DNA of 48,083 nucleotides from contig JBAXTU010000007.1 of the NCBI GenBank assembly GCA_037130015.1, positions 1 to 48,083 of the forward strand, in the 5' to 3' direction. This document shows, in pieces, positions 22,232 to 31,900 of this stretch. The stretch comes from JBAXTU01 sp037130015 (GTDB lineage: Bacteria; Patescibacteriota; Patescibacteriia; 2-01-FULL-39-33). A program made the position numbers and the translations under genes. Each line of letters starts with the position of its first letter. Positions within the stretch are counted from its first letter, which is position 1. The notes beneath the pieces are model-generated. The model made no database searches, was not told where the DNA came from, and saw nothing but the letters and a program-made list of their open reading frames with translations.

Positions 22232-24070
22232 TTATTTGCGATAATATATTTTACCATCTGTCCCTGCCATTAATCTAGTGCCATCCCTTGAAATTCCGAG
22301 TCCATCATTATCCGAACCTATGTAAACTAGATCTCTAACCCAATCACCCCCACGATTATTGGAATAATATACACCACCATTATGATTAACATATAATAAC
22401 ACTTTACCATCCTTGGACATGGCCAGTTTTCCAAATGTATCAGTAAAATAGTCATTCTTTTGCCAAGTCAAACCAAAATCGTTTGATAAATATAAAAACT
22501 GACCTTCTGATCCTCCTATAACCGACTGATACTTGCCATCACTTGATATAGAATAATAATGAGGAAAACCAGAAAGATCACTTGAACTTGAATAAGACCA
22601 TGTTTGTCCATAATCAGTTGATTTGAAGAACTTGCCCTGACCTGTAGAATTAATAAAACTAATAGCATATTGATCTTTACCATTATCAGTCATATCTAAG
22701 CGTACTATACCCTCTGCTACACCATCACCAAATCTAAAAACAGACTGCTTCCATGTTATCCCATAATCTGAAGAATATTCCAACTCAAGTGAATTCCCAA
22801 TCCTTGTTTGATATTGGCCGGTTGCTGATAAGCCAAATACTACTATACTGCCACTATCATTGCTTCTTACCCAATTTTTGCCAAAATCACTAGAAGTAAA
22901 AAGAAAATTCTTACTAGCATTGCGTCCACTGGCAACCATATACTTACCATCCGAAGATATTGCCACACTAAACCATGCGGCAGAAGCACTTGTTTGGACG
23001 TTGCTCCAATTCTGACCAAAATCAGAAGAAACACTTAATATTCCATCAGTATAAGTACCGTTAGCTGTACCGACAATTTGATATTTACCATTATTTGAAA
23101 GGCCAATATTAGTATTTATACTGTCTCTGCTGGAAAAATTAGTTGCAACCCATTCATGAGCCAAAGTAGTTGTCACTGTAGTCGTCACTACTTTAAAAAG
23201 ACTGTTGCCACATAACAAATCATTGGCCATACCAGATGGACAAACAACCATCAAAGCCTCAGAATTAATAGAAAAAATACCTTTCAATACTGGATTAGTA
23301 AGTACATTGAGACCAAGTGGCACATCATAAAAACCAAACAATGGACTACTCGTCACATTAGACAAACTAGTGGCACCATTGGTAGCTGGGAGACAACCAG
23401 AAAGTTGTGTGGTAGTTGTTGCTTGTACTGGACAAACTTTAATATCAACACTAGATAGGCCAAAGCCAGTCCATGATACCAGTTGTGAAGTTCCAGCTTT
23501 CCAAGGACTATTCATAGCTATACCACTAACAATAACCCGATTACAAACGCCACTACTACAACCAGCCGGACATTTATAAGACCAATTAGACACCTGAGGA
23601 TTAGAACTGGTCACCTTAGTTATAAATCCTTCCTGTAAACGACAAGTCAGATCAGACGGTAAACAATAATTAACTTGTGTGCTTTTACAATAAGTACCTG
23701 TGCAAACATCACTTAAACATTTATCTTGATAGTTGCTAGTTTGATTAATACTGCCAACCTTTTTACATAAGGCATTACTGCTATTATAAATATCAAAATA
23801 TTTTATATTAGCTATATTGCCGTAAGTTGCAAGAAAAGTACTAGATCCAACAACACTGTTAATATTAAAATTACTTACTGATTCATTTGATTCAGAACAA
23901 ATCCATGGCGCATTAATGGGAGTGACCACTGACATCATGTTGGTGACAAAAGAGGCTCCTACTAGTAGAGAGCAAGTGACTAAAATTCCAAGCACTACTT
24001 TGTTGGCAGTTGAAGTGGATGTGTCTTCAGCCACAGACACCTGAGTCTTCATGGAAGATTTGGGAGACAT
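22232..24070 (-). CDS. Membrane-anchored Asp-box (BNR) repeat protein
   Basis: 612 residues. A short charged N-terminus is followed by a signal anchor at about 25-43 (KVVLGILVTCSLLVGASF). Residues ~50-320 are cysteine- and Ser/Thr-rich. The C-terminal ~300 residues hold six Asp-box repeats of the S-x-D-x-G-x-x-W type: SSDFGQNW, SSDFGKNW, SSDYGITW, STDYGQTW, SNDFGLTW and a degenerate SNNRGGDW, spaced 40-50 residues apart. This predicts a beta-propeller exposed outside the cell. Sialidase-type active-site residues are not evident, so a binding role is likelier than hydrolysis. It is transcribed alone, with a terminator behind it. Confidence 0.85.
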   Translation of the reverse strand: MSPKSSMKTQVSVAEDTSTSTANKVVLGILVTCSLLVGASFVTNMMSVVTPINAPWICSESNESVSNFNINSVVGSSTFLATYGNIANIKYFDIYNSSNALCKKVGSINQTSNYQDKCLSDVCTGTYCKSTQVNYCLPSDLTCRLQEGFITKVTSSNPQVSNWSYKCPAGCSSGVCNRVIVSGIAMNSPWKAGTSQLVSWTGFGLSSVDIKVCPVQATTTTQLSGCLPATNGATSLSNVTSSPLFGFYDVPLGLNVLTNPVLKGIFSINSEALMVVCPSGMANDLLCGNSLFKVVTTTVTTTLAHEWVATNFSSRDSINTNIGLSNNGKYQIVGTANGTYTDGILSVSSDFGQNWSNVQTSASAAWFSVAISSDGKYMVASGRNASKNFLFTSSDFGKNWVRSNDSGSIVVFGLSATGQYQTRIGNSLELEYSSDYGITWKQSVFRFGDGVAEGIVRLDMTDNGKDQYAISFINSTGQGKFFKSTDYGQTWSYSSSSDLSGFPHYYSISSDGKYQSVIGGSEGQFLYLSNDFGLTWQKNDYFTDTFGKLAMSKDGKVLLYVNHNGGVYYSNNRGGDWVRDLVYIGSDNDGLGISRDGTRLMAGTDGKIYYRK

Positions 24071-24153
24071 AAATTTTTATTTATGAGTTTTTAATAATTT
24101 ATTGTTTTTATTATACCATATATATATTATTTATCCACAGAAAAAAATTAGGA

Positions 24154-25047
24154 TTAATTATTCACATAAATTTTTTTGCCATCACTAAAGAGCTCCACAT
24201 CACCATTTTCGTCAGTACGGAAAATTTTGGCATTCAATTGGCGCAAATTAAAAAGCGTGCGATAGCCAGGCAATTTATAAGTATTATTCTTGCCCACAGG
24301 AATAATGGCATAAGCCGGCGATACAGCGGAAAGAAAATTTTTATCATTGGCATTAACAGATCCATAATGCCCGACTTTTAAAATATCAGACTTCATGGTA
24401 CTAGTGACGAATAACAATTTTTCTTCACTCTCATCATCACCCATAAACAAAGCCGTGGTACTGCCATAAATAATTTTAAAAACAATGGAGCTGTTATTGA
24501 TATTTTCCATGGACTGGCCATCAAGGGATTTTTCCGGCCACAATATACTGAGCAAAACAGAATCGTCAATTTTTATTTCCTGCCAGTGGTCAATTATTTC
24601 CACTGGAATATTTTTGTTTTTTATCTCTTTTAAAAATTCGCTGTACACGGCCGAAGAATACAGCACGCCAGTCATCATTATTTTTTTCACTTCATATCTA
24701 TTTAAGACTTCTACCAATCCTTTAAGATGATCGCTGTGCGGATGAGTGAGAATTAACAAATCAATATTTTTATTATAAAAAGGCAAATGCTCGCCCAGCT
24801 TTTCCAATACTTTATTATCCGGCCCACCATCAACCAAAATATTTTCTCCACCAGGCAAACGGATCAGTTCGCTATCACCTTGGCCCACATCAAAAAAATC
24901 AAAAATCAATTGCCGAGTTTCGGCTTTGGCCGTGGGCGTGATTGTGAGAATAGACAAATCACCTGTTCTATGAAAACTAGTCAAAAATAAAATTAAAATC
25001 AAAGTCAGTCCGCAAAAAAATATTTTTTGTTTTTGATTTTGATTCAT
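24154..25047 (-). CDS. ComEC-type metallo-beta-lactamase domain, separate protein
   Basis: 297 residues: an N-terminal hydrophobic signal/anchor (9-25) then an MBL fold with FDVGQGDSELIRLPGG, LVDGG (~71-75) and the metal motif LTHPHSDHLKGL (H102, H104, D106, H107), later SIVFKIIYGSTTALFMGDDE and KVGHYGS. This is the sequence style of the C-terminal nuclease-like domain of ComEC, here as its own exported protein. It lies 8 bases after comEC, so the two were probably one protein or act as one complex in DNA uptake. Confidence 0.88.
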   Translation of the reverse strand: MNQNQKQKIFFCGLTLILILFLTSFHRTGDLSILTITPTAKAETRQLIFDFFDVGQGDSELIRLPGGENILVDGGPDNKVLEKLGEHLPFYNKNIDLLILTHPHSDHLKGLVEVLNRYEVKKIMMTGVLYSSAVYSEFLKEIKNKNIPVEIIDHWQEIKIDDSVLLSILWPEKSLDGQSMENINNSSIVFKIIYGSTTALFMGDDESEEKLLFVTSTMKSDILKVGHYGSVNANDKNFLSAVSPAYAIIPVGKNNTYKLPGYRTLFNLRQLNAKIFRTDENGDVELFSDGKKIYVNN

Positions 25048-25055
25048 ATAAAATA

Positions 25056-26573
25056 TTATACCACCATTTTTATTTTTCTATTTTCCCAAACCAGCCAGCA
25101 AATAATCAAAACATAAACGCCAACCAGCATCAGTGAATTAAAATTTTGAATTTCTAGGCATCCCCAAGGCCATTTGGACAAAGCGTGCACAGTCCACAAA
25201 AAATAACCACCGGCAAAATAACTCACATAACCGCAAAGAGTCCCGAGCGGAGCATAAACAAGACTAACCAAAGAATTTATAAAACCCCAGGCCATCAAAA
25301 ACGGCACAATAGGCAAGACCAACAAATTCGCCAAAAAAGAAATCAGGGATAATTTATGAAAAGAAAAAATAATAAGTGGCAAAGTCATAATCTGCGCCGA
25401 GAGCGTCATTAAAAACATTTCTTTAAATTGCCAAAACTCCGGTAGACGAGCAAAATATTTTTTTAAGATTGGCAATAGATACGCCAAGCCAATCACCGCT
25501 AAAAACGAAAGTTGAAAACCAGCATCAAACATGAGCGAGGCTGGATTGAATAATAAAATCAAAACACAAGCTAGCAGAATCAAATTAAGAGAGCCAGATA
25601 TTCGGCCGATTTTTTGCGTATACAAAACCATTAGTCCCATAATACCAGAACGCACGGCCGAGGCTGGCGCGCCTACCAGCATAATGTATAAAATTATAAT
25701 AATCACAATCGGCCAAAAAGTTTGTTGGCGCCTGAGACCAAAACCGATAAGCAAAACTGAAAGCAAAGACATTATCAGCACCAGATGCGAACCGGAAATA
25801 GCAATGATATGCGTGACGCCGGTGAGAGAAAAAATCGTGTTCCAGTCTGGCGATAAATTACTCATATCATTAAAAAGCATGGCCTGAAACAATGAGGCTT
25901 GTGGTTCTACAATAGTACGGGCCAGACCAGCAGATAATTTATCGCGAAGAAAATATAAATAATAATAAATAGAAAAATAATTTTTTGACGGCGCGCTTTT
26001 AATTTCCGGAAAAGACATAAGAGCAAAAACATGCTTGGCCGACAAATACTGGCCATAATCAAAATCATTTATTTTTTGCGGTTGTTTGATTGTTCCTAGC
26101 ATCTCCACGCTCTGACCGAAATCATAAGCCGGATACAAATCTGTGGTAGCCAAAATTTTTCCACTCGCAGAAATTGTATTGCCTGCCTGCCGGTAGGCAG
26201 GATTATCAACCCTGATAGTCAAAACATCAACTGTCAATTTTTGTCCTGATAAATTTTTTTTGACTTCAACAATTTTTCCAGTCGCTAAAACCTGTTGGTT
26301 ATAATAATGATAAATTTTTTGCGGATCAGACAAATCAGGACTAGCAATCATTTGTCGCCACAGACCAAAACAAAAACAAATCAAAATCAAAAAAACAATC
26401 AATACCTTTTTATTTTTAAAATTAAAAATTAAAAACAAAATCAAAAATAATAAAACACAAAAAATATAAAAAGCATCAAGCACAAAAAAATTGCCAGCAA
26501 AGATGCCGACAATAAAAGCAAACAAACATATTAATAAAATTTTTGATGGCGATATTTTATTTCCCCACGCCAT
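25056..26573 (-). CDS. comEC: ComEC/Rec2 channel domain (competence)
   Basis: About 505 residues, with the ATG at 26573 preferred; a GTG two codons upstream is possible. N-terminal two membrane segments, then an OB-fold-like extracellular domain (~85-190), then the competence channel with about eight to nine membrane segments. The channel signature THIIAISGSHLVLI (~253) and ASAVRSGIMG (~300) are present. It is predicted to import single-stranded DNA. The C-terminal MBL domain of typical ~750-residue ComEC is missing and is encoded by the next gene. A 20-base palindromic repeat lies inside the OB-like region (26182-26201). It starts 14 bases after prfB. Confidence 0.9.
   Translation of the reverse strand: MAWGNKISPSKILLICLFAFIVGIFAGNFFVLDAFYIFCVLLFLILFLIFNFKNKKVLIVFLILICFCFGLWRQMIASPDLSDPQKIYHYYNQQVLATGKIVEVKKNLSGQKLTVDVLTIRVDNPAYRQAGNTISASGKILATTDLYPAYDFGQSVEMLGTIKQPQKINDFDYGQYLSAKHVFALMSFPEIKSAPSKNYFSIYYYLYFLRDKLSAGLARTIVEPQASLFQAMLFNDMSNLSPDWNTIFSLTGVTHIIAISGSHLVLIMSLLSVLLIGFGLRRQQTFWPIVIIIILYIMLVGAPASAVRSGIMGLMVLYTQKIGRISGSLNLILLACVLILLFNPASLMFDAGFQLSFLAVIGLAYLLPILKKYFARLPEFWQFKEMFLMTLSAQIMTLPLIIFSFHKLSLISFLANLLVLPIVPFLMAWGFINSLVSLVYAPLGTLCGYVSYFAGGYFLWTVHALSKWPWGCLEIQNFNSLMLVGVYVLIICWLVWENRKIKMVV
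26182..26201. repeat. 20-base palindrome inside comEC
   Basis: CCTGCCTGCC followed directly by GGTAGGCAGG, self-complementary but for one G-U pair and much more GC-rich than its surroundings. On the minus strand it encodes PAYRQAG in NPAYRQAGNT without breaking the frame. It looks like an inserted copy of a dispersed palindromic element. Confidence 0.6.
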
Positions 26574-26587
26574 AGTCACAAAATAAA

Positions 26588-27680
26588 TTAATTCACAACC
26601 TTGCTACGCAAATAACTTTCTACAAAATCATCAATCTCGCCATCCAGCACTCTGCTAATATCCGGCGTCTCATATTCGGTGCGATGATCTTTTACCAACT
26701 GATATGGTTGCATTACATAAGAGCGAGCTTGAGCGCCCCACTCGGCTTTTTGATAATCGCCTTTGATTTTTTTGAGCTTGTCATTTTCTTGCGCGTCAAA
26801 ATATTTATGCAGTTTGCCACGCAAAATTTTCATGGCCGTATTTTTATTTTGCAACTGAGATCTTTCGTTTTGGCATTTTACGGAAAGGCCACTGGGCACA
26901 TGCGTGATACGCACGGCCGAGTCCGTGGTATTGACAGATTGTCCGCCATGACCGCCGGCTCGCATCACTTCTATTTTTAGATCACTATCTTTGACTTCAA
27001 ATTTGGCATCTTCTGTGATGTCCGGCAAAACTTCTACCAAAGCAAAAGAAGTGTGACGCATTTTCTCCGCATCAAACGGCGAGATACGCACCAGTCTATG
27101 CACGCCGTTTTCACTTTTTAGCCAGCCATAAGCGCCAACCCCCAACACTTCTAATACCACGCTTTTGAGGCCGGCTTCAGCACCGTCATTTTGATCCAAA
27201 ATTTTGGTTTTGAATTTGTGACGCTCACAAAACCTGAGATACATCCGCATCAAAATTTGCGCCCAGTCCTGAGCGTCCACACCACCCGTGCCAGCGTGAA
27301 TAGAAATGACAGCCGAGCCAGTGTCATATTGACCGCTAAACAAAAAAAAGAATTCCAAACGGTTGAATTCTTTTTCTAACTGTAAAAATTTATTTAAAAT
27401 TTCTTTTTCTAATTCTTCGTCATTTTCAGAAATTTTTGAGAGCGACAATAATTCGTCAGCCTCGCTTTTTAATTTTTGCCAATCTTCAAATTGGGTTTTT
27501 AGATCATTGTATTTTTGACCCACGGCTTTGGCCGTGTTTTCATCCTGCCAAAAATCCTTTTCGGTCATTTCACTTTCTAATTCTGCTATTTGTCGCTTTA
27601 TTTTGTCCAAGTCAAAGTAACCTCCAAGCGCTGGAGATTTTCTTGGCAAGCTCCTTAATTTTGGCGACTGACTCTTTCAT
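26588..27680 (-). CDS. prfB: Peptide chain release factor 2, with programmed +1 frameshift
   Basis: Releases peptides at UGA and UAA. The full gene starts at the ATG 27680-27678 and encodes MKESVAKIKELAKKISSAWR-LL, then meets UGA at 27614-27612. Reading shifts +1 at CUU-UGA-C and continues DLDKIKRQIAELESEM, giving 363 residues. The slippage site has GGAGG three bases before CUU, as in E. coli. Without the shift only a TTG-started partial N-terminus would be available. RF2 signatures are intact: the stop-codon-reading SPF (~200-202, RISPFDAEKMRHTSF) and the GGQ loop (~245-247, RAGGHGGQSVN). It starts 3 bases after the upstream membrane-protein gene. Confidence 0.95.
27600..27630 (-). promoter_or_regulatory. 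RF2 autoregulatory +1 frameshift signal
   Basis: Minus-strand elements in order: SD-like GGAGG (27625-27621), TTA, slippery CTT (27617-27615), TGA (27614-27612), then C. This is the classic RF2 arrangement: low RF2 slows termination at UGA and favours the shift. Confidence 0.92.
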
Positions 27681-27683
27681 TTT

Positions 27684-28016
27684 TTAATTAATTTTTTTTA
27701 ACTGATTTATTAAATCCATTGAACCTTGACCCTTGCCAATAATACTCTGATAATCCTGATAATAATTTTTTAAAAACGGTGGCAACCAAATGGCGGCGGC
27801 AATAATCGGCGCCACAATCAGTATAAACCAGAACAAGCTTATTAAAAATTGCCAAAACATATAACGGCGCACTTTTTGCGTGTCATAATAAATCGCTTGG
27901 CTATATTTGAGATTTTCTTCCAACAGTTTTTTTAAGTCATCTTTAAGCAGATGCTCATTGGTCCGGCCATAAGCGATGTTTTCTTCCAACTTGTTGATAA
28001 AATTTTGTTCCTCCAT
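27684..28016 (-). CDS. Small single-pass membrane protein of unknown function
   Basis: 110 residues. N-terminal ~50 residues form a charged amphipathic helix likely to make a coiled coil (MEEQNFINKLEENI, HLLKDDLKKLLEENLKYSQ). A hydrophobic stretch at ~55-81 (FWQFLISLFWFILIVAP then IIAAAIWLP) spans the membrane once or as a hairpin, followed by a short polar tail. No known family. It lies between nrdG (7 bases) and prfB (3 bases), so it is translated in the same unit. It might be a scaffold or membrane tether. Confidence 0.75.
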   Translation of the reverse strand: MEEQNFINKLEENIAYGRTNEHLLKDDLKKLLEENLKYSQAIYYDTQKVRRYMFWQFLISLFWFILIVAPIIAAAIWLPPFLKNYYQDYQSIIGKGQGSMDLINQLKKIN

Positions 28017-28023
28017 ATAAATA

Positions 28024-28731
28024 TTATATCATCCCGTCACGCAAACTGCAAACAATAACATATTTATTTGCTAATGACGCAAATTCTTCCAGCTCGCTAT
28101 GCAAAAAACTTTTTCCTTCAAAACCCGATCCAACCGTTTTTTGAGGAGGAATAAAATTCTGCAAAAAATATTTTTCCGCGCCCTCAATTGTCTTGGCCAT
28201 TTCCACTACATCTTTTTTGCTATGTAAACCTTTAACCATGGTGCTTCTGAATTCATACGGCAAACCGCTGTTTTTTATTTTTTCAATACTATCTTTTATT
28301 TTTTTAATATCAACTTTTATCCCGCAAAATTTTTCATATTTTTGGAGCGGTCCTTTAAGATCCATGGCAATATAATCCAAAAGTTTTTTGTCCAAAAGTT
28401 CTTGCAAAATTTCAGGCAGGAGTCCATTAGTATCAAATTTTATCAAATAGCCAATTTTTTTTACTTTTTGGCAAAAATCCACAATATCGCCTTGCATAGT
28501 TGGTTCACCGCCAGTAATAACCAAACCATCCAAATATTTTTTTCTTTTTTTTAAAAAATCAAACACTTCACCTTCGGGCAAGGGTGCTTGTTTGTTTATT
28601 AATTCCGGCAAAACCAAATCCGGATTATGACAAAAAGGGCAGCGCATATTGCACCCATTGGTGAATATTATCGCTGCCACTTTCTGCGGATAATCCAGCA
28701 GGGTCACAGGTTGTAGACCGCCTACTTTCAT
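28024..28731 (-). CDS. nrdG: Anaerobic ribonucleotide reductase activase (radical SAM)
   Basis: Generates the glycyl radical in class III ribonucleotide reductase using a [4Fe-4S] cluster and S-adenosylmethionine. 235 residues: C27-x3-C31-x2-C34 in GCNMRCPFCHNP binds the cluster, GGEPTMQ (~75) is the SAM-binding GGEP motif, and YIAMDLKGP follows. This is the longer NrdG2-like form rather than the ~155-residue E. coli type. It lies immediately after the glycyl-radical tail gene, which is its expected substrate. Confidence 0.93.
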   Translation of the reverse strand: MKVGGLQPVTLLDYPQKVAAIIFTNGCNMRCPFCHNPDLVLPELINKQAPLPEGEVFDFLKKRKKYLDGLVITGGEPTMQGDIVDFCQKVKKIGYLIKFDTNGLLPEILQELLDKKLLDYIAMDLKGPLQKYEKFCGIKVDIKKIKDSIEKIKNSGLPYEFRSTMVKGLHSKKDVVEMAKTIEGAEKYFLQNFIPPQKTVGSGFEGKSFLHSELEEFASLANKYVIVCSLRDGMI

Positions 28732-28741
28732 AAAATTAATT

Positions 28742-28891
28742 TTATTCCATGCCTAATGGAGCAAAAACCTGACGATCATCATATTCTGATTGTTTGCCAG
28801 GATTCCATTGATCCACAGGGCGGATGTAGCCAACCACGCGCGAATAAACTTCGCAGGGCTGACGCTCTAATTTGATTTGTTCACCTTCCAT
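28742..28891 (-). CDS. Split-off C-terminal tail of NrdD with glycyl-radical motif
   Basis: 49 residues, MEGEQIKLERQPCEVYSRVV then GYIRPVDQWNPGKQSEY and a short end. In one-piece class III reductases the last 60 residues contain a Cys pair followed by EVYSRVVGYxRPVxxWNxGK; here that block, with the radical-bearing glycine of RVVGY, is a separate polypeptide beginning 29 bases after the nrdD stop codon. The large protein ends in CPICDQEIGYVRETEDKLPI with the preceding zinc Cys pair. The two must assemble for activity if the tail works in trans. No strong binding site is visible (AAGAT upstream). 10 bases separate it from nrdG. Confidence 0.85.
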   Translation of the reverse strand: MEGEQIKLERQPCEVYSRVVGYIRPVDQWNPGKQSEYDDRQVFAPLGME

Positions 28892-28920
28892 AGTGTTTTA
28901 TCTTATTTTTTAATAAATAT

Positions 28921-31900
28921 TTAAATTGGTAGTTTGTCTTCAGTTTCCCGCACATAACCTATCTCTTGATCACAAATCGGGCAGAAACGATGTTCACCTG
29001 ACAGGTAGCCATGTTTGGGACAAATAGAAAATGTTGGCGTGAGAGTATAGTATGGCAAATGAAAATTTTCAGCGATTTTTTTGACCATGTTTTTGGTGCT
29101 GTCAATGTCTGGCATTTTCTCGCCCAAAAAAGTATGGATAACCGTACCACCGGTATATTTGGTTTGCAACATGTCTTGTTTTTCCAAAACTTCAAACACA
29201 TCACTGGAAAAACCAACTGGCAAATGTGTGGAATTGGTATAATACGGCGCCGCGCCTTTGGACAGATAAGCTTCTTCATTGGCCACTATAATATCAGGAT
29301 ACAGCTCTTTGTCTTTTTTAGCAAAGCGATAAGTCGTGCCTTCGGCCGGAGTGGCTTCTAAATTATACAATTGATCATCTTCTTCTTGATAAAAAGCCAA
29401 TCGTTGCAACATAAAATCCATCACCTTTTCCGCAAATTCCTGGCCCTCAGGCGTGGAAAGTGGACGATTCATAAAATTAACCACGGCTTCATTCATGCCA
29501 TTGATACCAATAGTATTAAAATGATTACGCCAAAATTGTCCAAATTTTTCTTTGATATCGCCAAGATAAAATCGGCTGTATGGATACAAACCTTGTTCCG
29601 TGAATTTTTCCAACACTTCCCGTTTTAAGCGCAAACTCTGCCGGCACAAATCCATGGTCTGACCCAAACGATTGAAAAATGCGTCTTTGGTTTTTGATAA
29701 ATAGCCAATACGAGGCAAATTAATAGTCACCACGCCAATAGAACCAGTGAGCGGATTGGCCGCAAATAGTCCTCCACCGCGTTTGCGAAGTTCACGATTG
29801 TCCAGTCTCAAACGACAGCACATGCTCCTAGCATCTTCAGCTTTCATGTCGGAATTAATGAAATTGGCAAAATATGGAATGCCATATTTAGCGGTCATTT
29901 CCCAAACAGGATCCAAAACCGTATTATTCCAATCAAAATCGCTAGAAATATTATAAGTAGGAATAGGAAAAGTAAAAACCCGACCACGCGCATCACCTTC
30001 AAGCATGACTTCGGCAAAAGCGCGATTAATCATGTCCATTTCTTTTTGAAATTCCTTGTAAGTTTCTTTTTGGGGCATACCGCCAATAACCACGGCTTCA
30101 TTAGCCAAAGTGGATGGACAAACCAAATCAAAAGTTAAATTTGTAAATGGCGTATTGCCGGTGATAAAAATTTTACCATTTCTTTTGGCAATTACCGTTT
30201 CATTATCAGTATTCGGACACCAAATAATACCATTATAATCAACTTCTTTAACTTCATTAATATAAGTGTCAACATGTTTTATTAATCGGATAATATAACG
30301 ATCTTTTTTTGACAAATCATTGTCAGGCTTTCTAGTCAAAACCGTAGCACCATAGCCGGCGTTAACCGCCACCATCATCAGTCCATCACGGATTACTTCC
30401 GAAGTAGTCGTAATCTTGCAATCATCATGGCCATCGCCCTTGATGTATGTTTCTAAAAATAAACGGCTAGCCTCGGTATCGGCTGACAAAATAGCCGAGG
30501 GAATGAATTTTACACCAACTGATTTGTGGCCACCGAAATGCTTGAGAATTTTGGCAGTTGAAACCGCGTCAAATCTTAAAACATTGCAATCAGCTCCTAA
30601 GCCAGATTGTATTCGCTCAGTATAATTGAGATCCAACTCCTTGGCTAAATCAACAATTTCTTGATAATCGTTGGGGTTAATTTCTTTTGATTGATAAATA
30701 CTTATCCGCCCAGTGCCTCTTTCGCCTTTATCAAGCGTGCCTTCCGCTATTACCCAAGCCAAAAATTTTATCCAAGCATCACTCAATTCGCAATGGCCAG
30801 AAAAATTGCCACCAGAACCGACTGGCGTTATAAACGGCGATTTTAATTTTAAAACTTTTTCAATCGGCTCTAGCACATAACCACCACCACTGAATTGCCG
30901 GCGCACCACACGATGACGTGGTGAAATCAGCTGGTCACTGATGCGATTTTTTAGATTATACATTTTACCTTTATACTTATCAGCAAACATTTTCCGCACT
31001 GGCAAATATTCAATCGCGCCTTGTTCCAAATTAAAAGTGGCAATGGTTTGTCCAACTTTCACTTCATTATAACTGCGCCAGCCATCAGCAGTAAGAATTT
31101 CCGTATCCTGAGACAAACATTGAAAACCCACACGAGTCGGCACATTAACATTAAAGACAAATTCCTGCATGGCTTGCTTGACTTGTTTTTCAGTCAGATC
31201 ATCAAAGCGGATAAAAGGCGCAAGCAGAGTGTCAAAATTAGCAAAAGCCTGAGCGCCAGCTGCCTCGCCCTGAAGCGTATAGAAAAAATTAACCACTTGT
31301 CCCAAAGCCACACGCAAATGTTTGGCTGGTTTACTATTAATTTTTCCTTCTACTCCGCCAAAACCAAGTCGCAACAAAGCTTGTAAATCCCAACCGCAAC
31401 AATACACAGACAACAATTGTAAATCATGCAAATGTACTGATCCGTCAATGTGAGACTCACGAATTTCTGGCGGATAAACTTTGTACAGCCAATAGTGAGA
31501 AGAAACCGTACTGGAAACATGATTATTCAGTCCCTGAAGCGAATAGCCCATGTTGGCGTTTTCTTTGACCCGCCAATCAAGTTGTTTGAGATAGCCTTCT
31601 ATAATATCATCTGAATCAACTAATTTTTTGAGATCACGCAATTGATTGTGTTGTTCACGATAAATGATATAAGCTTTGGCCGCTTTGACCAAACCTTCTT
31701 TGATGAGCACTTCTTCTACTACATCCTGAATTTCTTCAATGGCTGGAATAGAACGATGATGAAACTTGCCATTTAAAACATTGGTGACTTTTTCACCAAG
31801 ACTTTCTGCCAAGTCGTGATCGTCACGACCAACTGCTTTGAGCGCTTTATCAACTACTTGTATGATTTTGGCATAGTCGAAGTCAACAATACTGCCGTCC

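Noticed and set aside
27615..27649. TTG-started N-terminus for prfB (MPRKSPALGGYF)
   Set aside because: The ATG at 27680 with a CUU-UGA-C slip and GGAGG spacing gives the normal RF2 length and start; the TTG frame is an artefact of ignoring the frameshift.
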